Positions 16,646 through 24,250 of a DNA stretch of 36,809 nt are shown here, one piece after another. Each line of letters begins with the position of its first letter. Position 1 is the first letter of the stretch. A program made the translations under genes and the position numbers. Where the stretch lies: positions 1 through 36,809 of the forward strand of contig MNXM01000183.1 in NCBI GenBank assembly GCA_001872605.1, in the 5' to 3' direction. This stretch comes from Armatimonadetes bacterium CG2_30_59_28. Lineage in GTDB: Bacteria > Armatimonadota > Abditibacteriia > CG2-30-59-28. The notes below the pieces were generated by a model. It was not told the DNA's origin. It did no database searches and worked only from the letters and a program-made list of their open reading frames with translations.

Positions 16646-16822
16646 TATACTCGTTAGTGTCGAGGATTCACGTTTTCTTCCGTAGGATAAAGCTCCAGCT
16701 TTGTCAATCAGCAGATTCACGGGGCGACAAAGCTGGAGCTTTATCCTACGGAAGATGCATGTTGGGGCAGGACAGCGTCCAATCAGATTCCGCCGGGCCA
16801 TCCCTTAACCTTAACGAGTATA
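16646..16822. repeat. 177-bp inverted-repeat element, family A (TATACTCGTTA), copy 3
   Basis: The ends TATACTCGTTA (16646-16656) and TAACGAGTATA (16812-16822) are perfect inverted repeats. Inside is a second perfect inverted repeat: 16676-16705 is the exact complement of 16726-16755 (30 bases per arm, 20-base loop). The left inner arm resembles 256-290 of copy 1 (shared CCGTAGGATAAA and GCTTTGTC). The right end overlaps mreD: its last codons TAT ACT CGT TAA are the element's terminus. No coding capacity is seen. Confidence 0.8.
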
Positions 16823-17353
16823 GTTGACCGGTCGCGAGCGTCGGGCGGTGGTATAGTGGATGGGGTGCCGAGTGAAGTGGGCCAGGGGGATGAAGAAGGC
16901 GAATGTGAAGAGACAGTTGTACGGCGCCTCTCGCAAGAGGGTGCGGGTCCAGTAAGTGAACGGGTAGTTGGGGCTCATGATAAGAAACACAACCTCGGCG
17001 GCGAGGGTCCCTACGAATACCGCGATGACAGACACCCATACGTTGTCCCGGTAAACGCGCGTTTCCGCAGCGCCTGCCAGAACAGCCACCACCGCGCGGC
17101 TGACGGCGTAACTACCGATGCTTTGCCCCAGCATAATCCCCTCGACGTATCCCAGGAGCATCCCGACCATGGCGGCGCGCCGCGTGCCGAGGGTCAGACC
17201 TGCACACACGGACAGCACAATATACAGGTCCGGATAAACTCCCAGTACTTTCCAGTAGTGCGCCCACGTGGTCTGCAGGAGCACTCCGGCTACGAGGATT
17301 GCGGTATAGGAGGACCTCCTTCCCAGTGAACGGTTGTGAGCAGTGTCCATCAT
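16811..17353 (-). CDS. mreD: Rod shape-determining protein MreD
   Basis: A 180-aa polytopic membrane protein. Hydrophobic segments include YTAILVAGVLLQTTW, YIVLSVCAGLTLG, MVGMLLGYVEGIML, AVVAVLAGAAE, VSVIAVFVGTLAAEVVFLIM and YNCLFTFAFFIPLA, the usual five to six spans of MreD. It starts with ATGATG overlapping the mreC stop (ATGA), so I use 17353; the open frame extends upstream but inside mreC. MreD partners with MreC in the elongasome that guides lateral wall synthesis. The final residues Y-T-R and the stop codon come from the terminus of a family A element, so the native end may have been altered. Confidence 0.85.
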   Translation of the reverse strand: MMDTAHNRSLGRRSSYTAILVAGVLLQTTWAHYWKVLGVYPDLYIVLSVCAGLTLGTRRAAMVGMLLGYVEGIMLGQSIGSYAVSRAVVAVLAGAAETRVYRDNVWVSVIAVFVGTLAAEVVFLIMSPNYPFTYWTRTLLREAPYNCLFTFAFFIPLAHFTRHPIHYTTARRSRPVNYTR

Positions 17354-18171
17354 TGGCCCTTGTTTAGAACGAAGACCTCTTCCAGACGGTACATGTCGAC
17401 GGCGGGTTGAATGAGCGCCTCCAGGGATGAGTAGTGACGCGCCTTGCGTACGGAGACGACCTGGCCGATAGTAATCCCCTTTGGGAAGACCTCTCCGAGA
17501 TGGGAGGTAATGACGGTATCGCCTTCCCGCACGTCCACCTTGGCGCCCAGGTAGGTCATCTCGCACAGGTCTCCGCCGGTTCCCTTGACCGCCCCCACGG
17601 CCCGTGATCTCTGTAGCATTCCCCCAACGCCGGCATCGGGGTCGGTGATCAGCAAAACAAGACTGGTGCTGCGGGAGACAGTCAGCACCTGCCCCACGAC
17701 TCCCTTGTCGGTGAAGACAACGCTCTTAGGCGCGACGCCGTCGATGGCGCCGCGATTGATGCGAACGCGATGCAGCCAGTTACTGGCGCTCTGAGAGATG
17801 ATCTCCGCGGCAATACGTTCCGGCGGTTCGGAAGGGCCCAGCTTCAGCAGAGCCCGCAATCGTTTGTTTTCCTTCTCGTAAATCCGGAGCCGCTTGTTCT
17901 TCGCATCGAGTCTCTCAACGCGCTGACGGAGAATGCGGTTTTCGTCTTCGAGGGTCTGAAGACGCCGCAGGGATTCCCATCGGTCGGTGACCCTCCCCCC
18001 GAACCGACTGAAGGAAATCTGGAACGGCCGCAAGATGAAATAGACGACCTGCTCGGGGGCGCTCGCGCGCCCGTTTCTTCTGGCGCGGTAGTGGAGACCG
18101 ACAAGGAGGATCGTCACGACCAGGAGAACTGCGAGGAAGGCCGACTTGGATTCTCGCCACGACTGCTTCAA
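17350..18171 (-). CDS. mreC: Rod shape-determining protein MreC
   Basis: A 273-aa protein with one N-terminal membrane span (residues 11-27, AFLAVLLVVTILLVGLH), then a charged coiled coil (about 66-110, LEDENRILRQRVERLDAKN) and a beta-rich outer domain with NRGAIDGVAPKSVVF, GVVGQVL and DPDAGVGGML, all typical of MreC. It links MreB inside the cell to wall enzymes outside. The start is TTG at 18171 with AAAGGAC ten bases upstream. It follows mreB by 108 bases and overlaps mreD by four. Confidence 0.92.
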   Translation of the reverse strand: MKQSWRESKSAFLAVLLVVTILLVGLHYRARRNGRASAPEQVVYFILRPFQISFSRFGGRVTDRWESLRRLQTLEDENRILRQRVERLDAKNKRLRIYEKENKRLRALLKLGPSEPPERIAAEIISQSASNWLHRVRINRGAIDGVAPKSVVFTDKGVVGQVLTVSRSTSLVLLITDPDAGVGGMLQRSRAVGAVKGTGGDLCEMTYLGAKVDVREGDTVITSHLGEVFPKGITIGQVVSVRKARHYSSLEALIQPAVDMYRLEEVFVLNKGQ

Positions 18172-18279
18172 TTCTGTGGGTGTCCTTTAGCGATACTGCC
18201 GCGTGCATTGGTGTCTCCGCCGAGCAGCGGACAGAGCGAAGATTCCGCGCGGCCAGGAGGGGACCGCAAGCCCGCTCCG

Positions 18280-19305
18280 CTACCGGGAGTTGCCGGACAT
18301 CGCCGCGAAGGTCAACGGGTCCTCAATGGCTCTGCCGGTGCCAATCGCGACACAGGTCAGCGGATCTTCCGCAACGTAGACCGGCATCTGCGTTTCGGCC
18401 ATGAGGAGTCTGTCCAGACCCAGCAGCAGTCCGCCACCGCCGGCCAGGCAGATGCCTCGATCCATAATGTCCGCCGACAGCTCGGGGGGGGTCAGCTCCA
18501 GAGTCGCCTTTACCGCCTCCACGATGGCAAAGACCGGCTCCGCGATAGCCTCCCGAAGCTCCCCAGACGACAGCTCCATGCTCTTGGGCAGACCAGATAC
18601 GAGGTCTCGGCCCTTGACGGCCATCGTCCGCTCCTCCTCGGAGGGGTACGCCGACCCGATTTCTGTCTTGGCAAATTCAGCCGTTCTTTCCCCGATCAGC
18701 AGATTGTACGCTCTGCGCACGTGGCTGATGATGGCTTCGTCAATTTCATCTCCGGCGATACGGATGGACTTGTGGGTGACAATTCCTCCCAGCGAGATGA
18801 CGGCCACCTCTGTCGTTCCACCACCGATATCGACAACCATGCTTCCGCACGGTTCCGAGACCGGCAGTCCGGCACCGATAGCCGCGGCCATCGGTTCCTC
18901 GATAACATGCGCCTCCCGTGCGCCGGCATTGATGGACGCGTCGATGACCGCGCGCTTTTCCACCTCGGTGACACCCGACGGCACTCCCACCATTACGCGC
19001 GGATAGGCGAACGTCTTGCGGCGATGTACGCGCTCAATGAAGTAGGTGAGCATCTTCTCGGTGATCTCGAAGTCCGCGATAACGCCATCCTTGAGGGGAC
19101 GGATCGCGACGATGTTCGCCGGCGTCCGGCCGACCATGCGCTTCGCCTGTTCACCGACAGCCAAAACGCGATGGGTGTTCTTGTCCACCGCCACGACGGA
19201 AGGTTCCCTCACCATGATACCGCGTCCTTTGACATGGACGAGTGTATTGGCCGTCCCGAGATCGATTCCCATGTCTCGAGACCAGTTCCCCAGGAAATGC
19301 TGCAA
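18280..19305 (-). CDS. mreB: Actin-like shape protein MreB
   Basis: The bacterial actin that directs lateral wall synthesis. Phosphate loop 1 is [16 protein letters not shown] near residues 12-27 and phosphate loop 2 is [17 protein letters not shown]; the adenosine motif [13 protein letters not shown] lies near the C-terminus. The frame is open up to 19476, but MreB normally starts just before the [12 protein letters not shown] strand. The TTG at 19305 gives 341 aa, the usual size, while longer versions would translate the 8-bp tandem repeat. An AAGGAG lies about 18 bases upstream of this TTG and a weaker AAGG closer, so the exact start is uncertain. It is followed by mreC and mreD and preceded by radC. 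Confidence 0.92.
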   Translation of the reverse strand: MQHFLGNWSRDMGIDLGTANTLVHVKGRGIMVREPSVVAVDKNTHRVLAVGEQAKRMVGRTPANIVAIRPLKDGVIADFEITEKMLTYFIERVHRRKTFAYPRVMVGVPSGVTEVEKRAVIDASINAGAREAHVIEEPMAAAIGAGLPVSEPCGSMVVDIGGGTTEVAVISLGGIVTHKSIRIAGDEIDEAIISHVRRAYNLLIGERTAEFAKTEIGSAYPSEEERTMAVKGRDLVSGLPKSMELSSGELREAIAEPVFAIVEAVKATLELTPPELSADIMDRGICLAGGGGLLLGLDRLLMAETQMPVYVAEDPLTCVAIGTGRAIEDPLTFAAMSGNSR

Positions 19306-19335
19306 TATCCTTATTGGACTCAACTCCTTGGTAAA

Positions 19336-19377
19336 ATCGGCGAATCGGCGAATCGGCGAATCGGCGAATCGGCGAAT
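19336..19377. repeat. 8-bp tandem repeat (ATCGGCGA) x5 upstream of mreB
   Basis: Five perfect copies of ATCGGCGA (19336-19375) plus a partial unit sit in the 187-bp gap between radC and mreB, 31 bases before the chosen mreB start. Because 8 is not a multiple of 3, a change in copy number would shift any frame through it; it would also change spacing to upstream signals. A slipped-strand origin is likely. Confidence 0.85.
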
Positions 19378-19492
19378 GTTGAAGTGAAGCGGAAACACCG
19401 AAACCTCGGGGGGCAAATGTGTGACACTTCCCATTCCCTTACTCGCCATGTGCCATCTGCCTTCCGCCTGGTTCACATGAGTTCGCCGCCTG

Positions 19493-20230
19493 TCACGCGA
19501 GATATCCCCTTTCTTTCATGCTGCAGAACGTACCATCGCCAATGATGACGTGATCCAGCACGTCGATCCCGATGACCTTCCCTGCTTCCGTCAGTTGCCG
19601 TGTTAGGGCGAGGTCCTCAGCGCTGGGAGTCGGGTCGCCGCTGGGATGGTTATGGACAAAGATCACCGAACTGGCGCTCCGACGGATTGCCTCCTTGAAG
19701 CATTCTCGCGGATGAGCGAGAGAGCTGTTGACTGTTCCGACGGAGATGGTGGTGGCGTTGCCGATCAGGTTGTTGCGGATGTCCAACATCAGAGCCATCA
19801 ACTGCTCCCGGTCAAGGTACCTCAAGGTGGCCATGAGATGCTCCGCCGCCGCCTCGGGCGAGTTGATGACGGTCTTCCGGATTCCTCCCCGCGCGCTGCT
19901 ATAGCGACGGGACTGCTCTTCTGTGTACAGCCGTCGTCCCAGTTCCAGAGCGCCCTTTATCTGGCACACTTTTGCCGGGCCAATCCCGGGAATGCGTTCC
20001 AGCTCCTCCTTGGAGGCCTCGGTTAGTTCCCTCAGCCCACCCATGTGCGTCAGAACTTTCTGAGCCAGTTCCAGTACCGTATCTTCGTTGGATCCTGTGC
20101 CCAGAATAATCGCCAGCAACTCGCCTTCAGAAAGATGATCCGCTCCCTCCCGGAGCAACCGCTCACGTGGACGCATGGACTCGGGCATGTCCTTCAGCGT
20201 GTACCGGAATTCGCTTGATTTGTTGCCCAT
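19493..20230 (-). CDS. radC: RadC/MPN-domain protein
   Basis: A 245-aa protein from the ATG at 20230, whose A overlaps the maf stop (TAATG). An earlier ATG at 20254 would overlap maf by 25 bases. An N-terminal helix-hairpin-helix region ([21 protein letters not shown]) suggests DNA contact. The C-terminal MPN/JAB1 metal site is [14 protein letters not shown] (about 193-206), the complete H-x-H...S..D set of a zinc metallopeptidase-like fold. The DNA-repair role once given to RadC is disputed; the biochemical function is unknown. Its place between maf and mreB is common in bacteria. Confidence 0.92.
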   Translation of the reverse strand: MGNKSSEFRYTLKDMPESMRPRERLLREGADHLSEGELLAIILGTGSNEDTVLELAQKVLTHMGGLRELTEASKEELERIPGIGPAKVCQIKGALELGRRLYTEEQSRRYSSARGGIRKTVINSPEAAAEHLMATLRYLDREQLMALMLDIRNNLIGNATTISVGTVNSSLAHPRECFKEAIRRSASSVIFVHNHPSGDPTPSAEDLALTRQLTEAGKVIGIDVLDHVIIGDGTFCSMKERGYLA

Positions 20231-20883
20231 TACGTCAGTCTCTTGTTCGCCCATATTCTTGCTGGAGTGATTCTGAAATGCTCAAGCATGTCGGTAACCA
20301 GGCGTATCGGCAGACCCACAACGTTGAAATGGCAGCCCTCGATGTGACTCACCAGACAGGCTCCCTTGCCTTGAATGCCATAGGCTCCGGCTTTGTCCAT
20401 CGGTTCACCTGTCGCGATGTAGGCGCGCACCGTTGCCGCGTCGAGCGGCGCAAATGTCACTCGTGTTGACGCGTGATTCACGACGGAAAGGGATCCCTCA
20501 TTACCGCCGCAACCCACCGCCACGCCGGTGACAACCTCATGAGTTCTCCCTGCAAGGGCGAACAACATCTCCTCTGCTTCCATCGCGTCCCCAGGCTTTC
20601 CGAGCACCACGTTGTCCACGACAACGAGGGTATCAGCGGCAAGAATCAGCCGCCCTTCAAAGCGCGCTGCCACGGAGTCCATTTTCAGTCTGGCCGTTCT
20701 CTCTGCGAACCTGGCCGGAGAGCCGCAACTCGAGTCGAACTCCGGCTCCACTTCATCACTGACAATCACCTCAAACCAGATTCCCATCTGCCGCAACAAC
20801 TCTGCCCGACGGGGAGACCCGGATGCCAGCACGAGGGGGAACTCCGTCAGAAAATCCGGCGCAGAAGACACCCGAAACCTCAC
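20230..20883 (-). CDS. maf: Maf-family nucleotide pyrophosphatase
   Basis: A 217-aa house-cleaning pyrophosphatase that hydrolyses dTTP, UTP or modified pyrimidine triphosphates to monophosphates. LVLASGSPRRAELL opens the domain, LILAADTLVVVDNVVLGKP is the D-x-x-V catalytic stretch, and YIATGEPMDKAGAYGIQG is the C-terminal family signature. It starts at GTG 20883, overlapping the upstream stop as GTGA with AGGA just before it, so translation is coupled. The downstream radC start overlaps its stop. Confidence 0.93.
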   Translation of the reverse strand: MRFRVSSAPDFLTEFPLVLASGSPRRAELLRQMGIWFEVIVSDEVEPEFDSSCGSPARFAERTARLKMDSVAARFEGRLILAADTLVVVDNVVLGKPGDAMEAEEMLFALAGRTHEVVTGVAVGCGGNEGSLSVVNHASTRVTFAPLDAATVRAYIATGEPMDKAGAYGIQGKGACLVSHIEGCHFNVVGLPIRLVTDMLEHFRITPARIWANKRLT

Positions 20884-21131
20884 AGTTTCCTGAAAAGCAG
20901 TACAGACAGCAACAGACCGATGATGCCAAGAAGGTTCAGCTCAAACAAAAAACCGAACTCCATCTTGAAGAAGTTGAGGTCAAGATACATTGGCGGGTCG
21001 ATGCCGACCTGCACGCTCTCCGTAAAGAAATGAGGCACCCGGCCCGACAGAAGCGTGTTCAGAACGCTCCCGATCACCAGTCCGCAGACGATGAAGACGA
21101 CCAGTATCCACGTGTTTTTTGCAATAGGCAA
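20880..21131 (-). CDS. DUF4321 small membrane protein
   Basis: An 83-aa protein with two hydrophobic spans (WILVVFIVCGLVIGSVLNTLL near 8-28, and FLFELNLLGIIGLLLSVLLF near 61-80) separated by an extracytoplasmic-type loop. The layout and its place immediately before maf match the DUF4321 family, which commonly lies beside maf and mre genes. No function is established; a link to cell-wall growth is a guess from context. It starts with TTG at 21131 after GAGGTGA. The stop overlaps the maf start by four bases. Confidence 0.8.
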   Translation of the reverse strand: MPIAKNTWILVVFIVCGLVIGSVLNTLLSGRVPHFFTESVQVGIDPPMYLDLNFFKMEFGFLFELNLLGIIGLLLSVLLFRKL

Positions 21132-21154
21132 GGCTCACCTCAATGGCCGATCTG

Positions 21155-22192
21155 TCAACTGACGGCAACCAGTTGCTTCCCTCCCAGGCGCAGGCGACGA
21201 TGGTCATGCACCACTACGCTGACTCCGGCATTGGTACAGCCAATCGGGTCGGCCGCCACCGTCACAGGGATCCCCACCTTCTCGTTGAAGAACTGCTGAA
21301 CCCCGCGCATCAATGTCATCCCCCCGGTGAGCAGGACACCGTTGCTCAGGATCTCCGAGCGTTGCTCTGCGGAGATCTCTTCCAGCAACCAGCGGACCTC
21401 CCCAACAATTACCTGCAGGTTCTTGGACATCAACTCGGGGATCCCCTCGATCGCGACAGGCACGCTCTTGAACAGCTCTCCATACATCTGCACCCCGTCC
21501 ATGGTGACTTGTTCCTTGGGCTTCCCCGGCACCACCGAACCGACACGCACCTTGATGTTCTCCGCAACCACAGGCGTTACGAGCATATCGTATTTGTGTT
21601 TGATGAAGCGGCGAACGCTCTCGTCAAAATCGCTCCCGGCGAACCGAATGGAGCGCGTGGTCAGCACCGTCCCATGGGAGATCAAGGCGATATCCGCCGT
21701 CCCTCCGCCAATATCGATCACCAGTTGACACGAAGTCTGGTGAGTTCCGAACCTCGCGCCGAACAGGGCTGCGAGGGTGCTGTCGATGAACAGCACCTCT
21801 CTGGCGCCGGCCATCTTGAAGGCATCGGACAGGGCGCGCCGTTCCACTTCAGTTAAGCCCGGGTTTGCCGACGCCACCACGCGCGGCTTCATGACAAACC
21901 GCTTCCCTACCGCCTTTTCCATCAAGGCGCGAAGCAGCAGAACCGTAGGCTCGTAGAAGGCCACTGCTCCGCCGATCACGGGATGGATGATTTCCGTGTC
22001 CGGTATGTTTTGCTCGCTCAGCAGTTTGGCGTCGGTCCCGATACAGGTAATCTCCCGGGTGCGTGAGGAAATCGCGATGGTCGTGGCTTCGCGGACAACC
22101 TCACCGCGGTTCTTCAGGTAAACGCGGGTGTGACTGGTGCCGAGGTCAAAACCAAAATCGACCTCCCAGCTTCCTCCCATTCCCCAGGCCAT
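21155..22192 (-). CDS. Second MreB-like actin homologue
   Basis: A 345-aa MreB-family protein, distinct from the one at 18280-19305. Phosphate loop 1 is FGFDLGTSHTRVYLKNRG (13-30), phosphate loop 2 is VIDIGGGTADIALISHG, and the adenosine loop is LLTGGMTLMRGVQQFF. The loop 1 sequence (GTSHT instead of GTANT) and the extended C-terminal tail (HDHRRLRLGGKQLVAVS) show that it has diverged, much as Mbl/MreBH paralogues do. It is the first gene of the minus-strand string leading to DUF4321, maf, radC, mreB, mreC and mreD. GAGG nine bases upstream of ATG 22192 supports the start. Confidence 0.88.
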   Translation of the reverse strand: MAWGMGGSWEVDFGFDLGTSHTRVYLKNRGEVVREATTIAISSRTREITCIGTDAKLLSEQNIPDTEIIHPVIGGAVAFYEPTVLLLRALMEKAVGKRFVMKPRVVASANPGLTEVERRALSDAFKMAGAREVLFIDSTLAALFGARFGTHQTSCQLVIDIGGGTADIALISHGTVLTTRSIRFAGSDFDESVRRFIKHKYDMLVTPVVAENIKVRVGSVVPGKPKEQVTMDGVQMYGELFKSVPVAIEGIPELMSKNLQVIVGEVRWLLEEISAEQRSEILSNGVLLTGGMTLMRGVQQFFNEKVGIPVTVAADPIGCTNAGVSVVVHDHRRLRLGGKQLVAVS

Positions 22193-22274
22193 AGAGCAGG
22201 ACCTCTTGATCGAAGAGTGTTGATTAACAATAGCACATGGGCGGCTTCCGACGTGCGTGTCATTAGCAAGCTCC

Positions 22275-22361
22275 TGGTGCCGAGGGTCGGACTCGAACCG
22301 ACACGACCCGAAGGTCCCGGGATTTTAAGTCCCGTGCGTCTACCCATTCCGCCACCCCGGC
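22275..22361 (-). tRNA. tRNA-Leu(UAA)
   Basis: The minus strand folds as a class II tRNA: acceptor GCCGGGG pairing with CCTCGGC, anticodon stem CGGGA/TCCCG around the loop CTTAAAA (anticodon TAA at 22327-22325), a long variable arm with a CGGGACCTTCGGG-type stem typical of leucine tRNAs, and a T arm with GGTTCGAGTCC. The 3' CCA is encoded (22275-22277). It reads UUA codons. Confidence 0.95.
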
Positions 22362-22413
22362 GCCCGCGATGCCTTCTGCGCGAACTTTGAGTTTGCCTCA
22401 GAAGAGCGCGGGT

Positions 22414-22443
22414 ATTGTATCAACGCCTGCCACGGGATGTCAA
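22414..22443 (-). promoter_or_regulatory. Sigma-70 promoter of tRNA-Leu
   Basis: On the minus strand a perfect TTGACA (22443-22438) is followed after 18 bases by TACAAT (22419-22414). The predicted start of transcription lies about 45 bases upstream of the tRNA 5' end. The mre string begins about 80 bases beyond the tRNA, so read-through is possible. Confidence 0.75.
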
Positions 22444-22517
22444 CGCGCCGCGCGCGCTTTGGGTACCAATGTTGTCGGGCCATCAAGGACTTCTCCCACT
22501 GCCACGGCGCAGCAAGG

Positions 22518-22597
22518 ATGGTAACCGTTCAGTGGAGTGCAAAACCCCCCCCGTGTGAAACTGGGAGCGTTCCTGTCGACACCTGAACGGTTACCAT
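22518..22597. repeat. 80-bp inverted-repeat element, family B (CCGTTCAG), copy 2
   Basis: ATGGTAACCGTTCAG (22518-22532) is perfectly inverted at 22583-22597. Read on the minus strand, its interior (TGTCGACAGGAACGC, CCCAGTTTCACAC, TTTTGCACTC) closely matches the two flanks of the element at 721-890, but the central 90 or so bases are missing. It lies between the tRNA promoter and the end of the oxidoreductase gene. Confidence 0.8.
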
Positions 22598-22645
22598 GGA
22601 TGAACGGTAGGCGCCCGGCGAAAAGGTCATCGCGTGAACGCTCGC

Positions 22646-23731
22646 TCAGGAGATATCGTCCAGAGGAGTCAGTGCCGGATCCTCGTCCGGGATGAGGTAC
22701 CCGAACTTGTTGACCTGATCCAGACCCAGCCCCCGCAAGTTTGCTACCCGGCGATTCTCTTCCGCCTGGTATAGCCGCCAGATGGTTCTCAACCCCTGCA
22801 GGCTACCGGGGCCGTCGGTGAGAGGTTTGCTTCCGGACTCGATGCAGTCCAGGAAGTGAAGCAGCTCGACCTCTGTCGGCTTCTGCATGTGGTGTTGCTC
22901 CGCCTCCGTGGTGAGCAGGCTCTCTTCCTTGCCGCGGTGGTGAAGAATCAACTCTCCCGTGGCAAAGCGGGCCTCCAACATACCCTCCGTGCAATGGGCG
23001 TGAAAGGAGTACCCCAGCCGTGTTCCTCGCGCGCCCCAGGTTCCAAAATGGTAGCCCAGCGCTCCGCCATCGAACTCTATTGCCACGTTGCTGGTTCCCT
23101 CCCGCTCCATCCAGGGGGTTCCGCAGTTTGTTCCAAGATGTGTTCCCTGTGCCGGTCGGCCCAGAAACCACAGCAGGAGGTCAATGTAATGGCAACCGTG
23201 GCTGAAGAGCTGCCCGCCCCCAAGCGTTTTCGCACTGCTGGCCCAGTGGTCGGGAGGGTACTGGGTCAACTGCTCTGTCCAGATGGACACTTGAAAGGTT
23301 TCTCCGTAAACCCTCTCTTCGAGCAGTTGACGCATGCGGGTAACCAGCGGATGGAACCGCATACAGTAGGCAATCATGAGCACCCGCTCGGTCTCCAGAG
23401 ACGCCCGAATGAGTTCCAGACACTCGAACTCGGAGTTGGCCATCGGCTTCTCCAACAGCACGTGTTTCCCCTGTTCGAGACAATCCATGCCGATGGGATG
23501 ATGCAAGTGATGGGGCAATACCAGCAGAACGGCTTCACAATCGTCCAGCACGTCGCGGTAGCTGGTCGCCCATCGCGCTCCGGGGAAAAGCTCCGCTACG
23601 CCTCTTGCCCTCTCTTCCACCACGTCAACCGCAGCGACAATTTCCACTCGCTCCAAGGCGCGCTCAAACCTCCGAGCATGCGACTTCGCCATCCCACCAC
23701 AACCGATGATCGCCAACCGCATCTTGTTCAT
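22646..23731 (-). CDS. Gfo/Idh/MocA-family NAD(P)-dependent oxidoreductase
   Basis: A 361-aa protein. The N-terminal Rossmann fold has MRLAIIGCGGMAKSHAR (GxGxxA-type nucleotide loop, residues 4-20). EKP at 94-96 (HVLLEKPMANS) holds the catalytic-site lysine. The C-terminal domain has GGGQLFSHGCHYIDLLLWFLG with the H...D/H pair expected in the family. These enzymes oxidise or reduce sugars, inositols or pseudo-sugars. The start is the ATG at 23731; GGAGGTG lies 12 bases upstream, and an in-frame start at 23767 is possible. The substrate is unknown. The window's carbohydrate context suggests use of released sugars. Confidence 0.9.
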   Translation of the reverse strand: MNKMRLAIIGCGGMAKSHARRFERALERVEIVAAVDVVEERARGVAELFPGARWATSYRDVLDDCEAVLLVLPHHLHHPIGMDCLEQGKHVLLEKPMANSEFECLELIRASLETERVLMIAYCMRFHPLVTRMRQLLEERVYGETFQVSIWTEQLTQYPPDHWASSAKTLGGGQLFSHGCHYIDLLLWFLGRPAQGTHLGTNCGTPWMEREGTSNVAIEFDGGALGYHFGTWGARGTRLGYSFHAHCTEGMLEARFATGELILHHRGKEESLLTTEAEQHHMQKPTEVELLHFLDCIESGSKPLTDGPGSLQGLRTIWRLYQAEENRRVANLRGLGLDQVNKFGYLIPDEDPALTPLDDIS

Positions 23732-23768
23732 AATCGTTTGGAACACCTCCAAGCAGACTCGCCGCATT

Positions 23769-23924
23769 CTACCTCAAGTTGTACTCCATGCGCCAGTGGG
23801 ACGGACCGCCGACTTCTTCCAGAGCGCGCTTGCGATAGACATCACGGCGCGCGACCGGGTAAACTTTGCTTCGGTACGCGAGCGCGATGGCGCGAGGCGC
23901 GCCACGCGGCCATTCTTCGCAAAA
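23769..23924 (-). pseudogene. Protein-like C-terminal reading, unknown family, truncated
   Basis: The minus strand from about 23924 reads FCEEWPRGAPRAIALAYRSK, VYPVARRDVYRKRALEEVGG and PSHWRMEYNLR, with a stop at 23771-23769. The composition and aromatic/charged pattern look like real protein, but I do not recognise the family and no start or upstream domain is visible. It ends just before the oxidoreductase start, as an operon partner would. The upstream side meets a plus-strand GH2 remnant at about 23885-23924, so the two were probably joined by a rearrangement. It could also be chance coding. Confidence 0.3.
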
Positions 23925-24133
23925 CCTACGCGGTGTTCCCGAAGCTACCCGAGCTGGTCGGTTACTCGCCGTGGTGTCTCACCGACATTCGCGTTCCCCT
24001 CCACTGGCGTTGGTGCAACGAAGGCAAGGACGCGTTTCGCTATGGCTGCATGGACGAGAACTGGGAGAAGAAGGAGATCGTTTTCAAGACGATGAAGCAG
24101 TGCATCGCGCGGTTGAGGGAAGCGATGGGATAG
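23885..24133 (+). pseudogene. C-terminal remnant of a GH2-like glycoside hydrolase
   Basis: The plus frame reads ILRKTYAVFPKLPELVGYSP, then WCLTDIRVPLHWRWCNEGKD and CMDENWEKKEIVFKTMKQ, and stops at 24131-24133. The order 'Y...F..P.L.GYSPW.L.DFR.P......NEG....G....D...KKE.F' matches the end of the GH2 beta-glucuronidase/beta-galactosidase barrel, where the lone W and the 'DFR.P' loop contribute to the substrate pocket. The catalytic glutamates lie upstream in intact proteins and are missing here. There is no start and the preceding bases do not continue the similarity, so it is a fragment. Confidence 0.6.
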
Positions 24134-24250
24134 CTCTCCCCGCAATGGTAGTGATAGAATGTGCCAGCGCAATGCGCCTCACATGGAGGTCGCTCACTCC
24201 CGGTATCCCGGTACGGACCCGTGAGACTCATTTGAGAGGGTGGTGGCAAT

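Noticed and set aside
19336-19377. Possible CRISPR array
   Set aside because: The units are 8 bases long and contiguous, with no spacers and no cas genes nearby.
17770-19545. A 591-codon plus-strand open frame across mreC and mreB
   Set aside because: It is antisense to two proteins with unmistakable MreB and MreC motifs, and its own translation shows no domain.
22856-23884. Most of a 425-codon plus-strand frame
   Set aside because: This part is antisense to the Gfo/Idh/MocA gene. Only the C-terminal portion from about 23885 looks like protein, and it is reported as a GH2 remnant.
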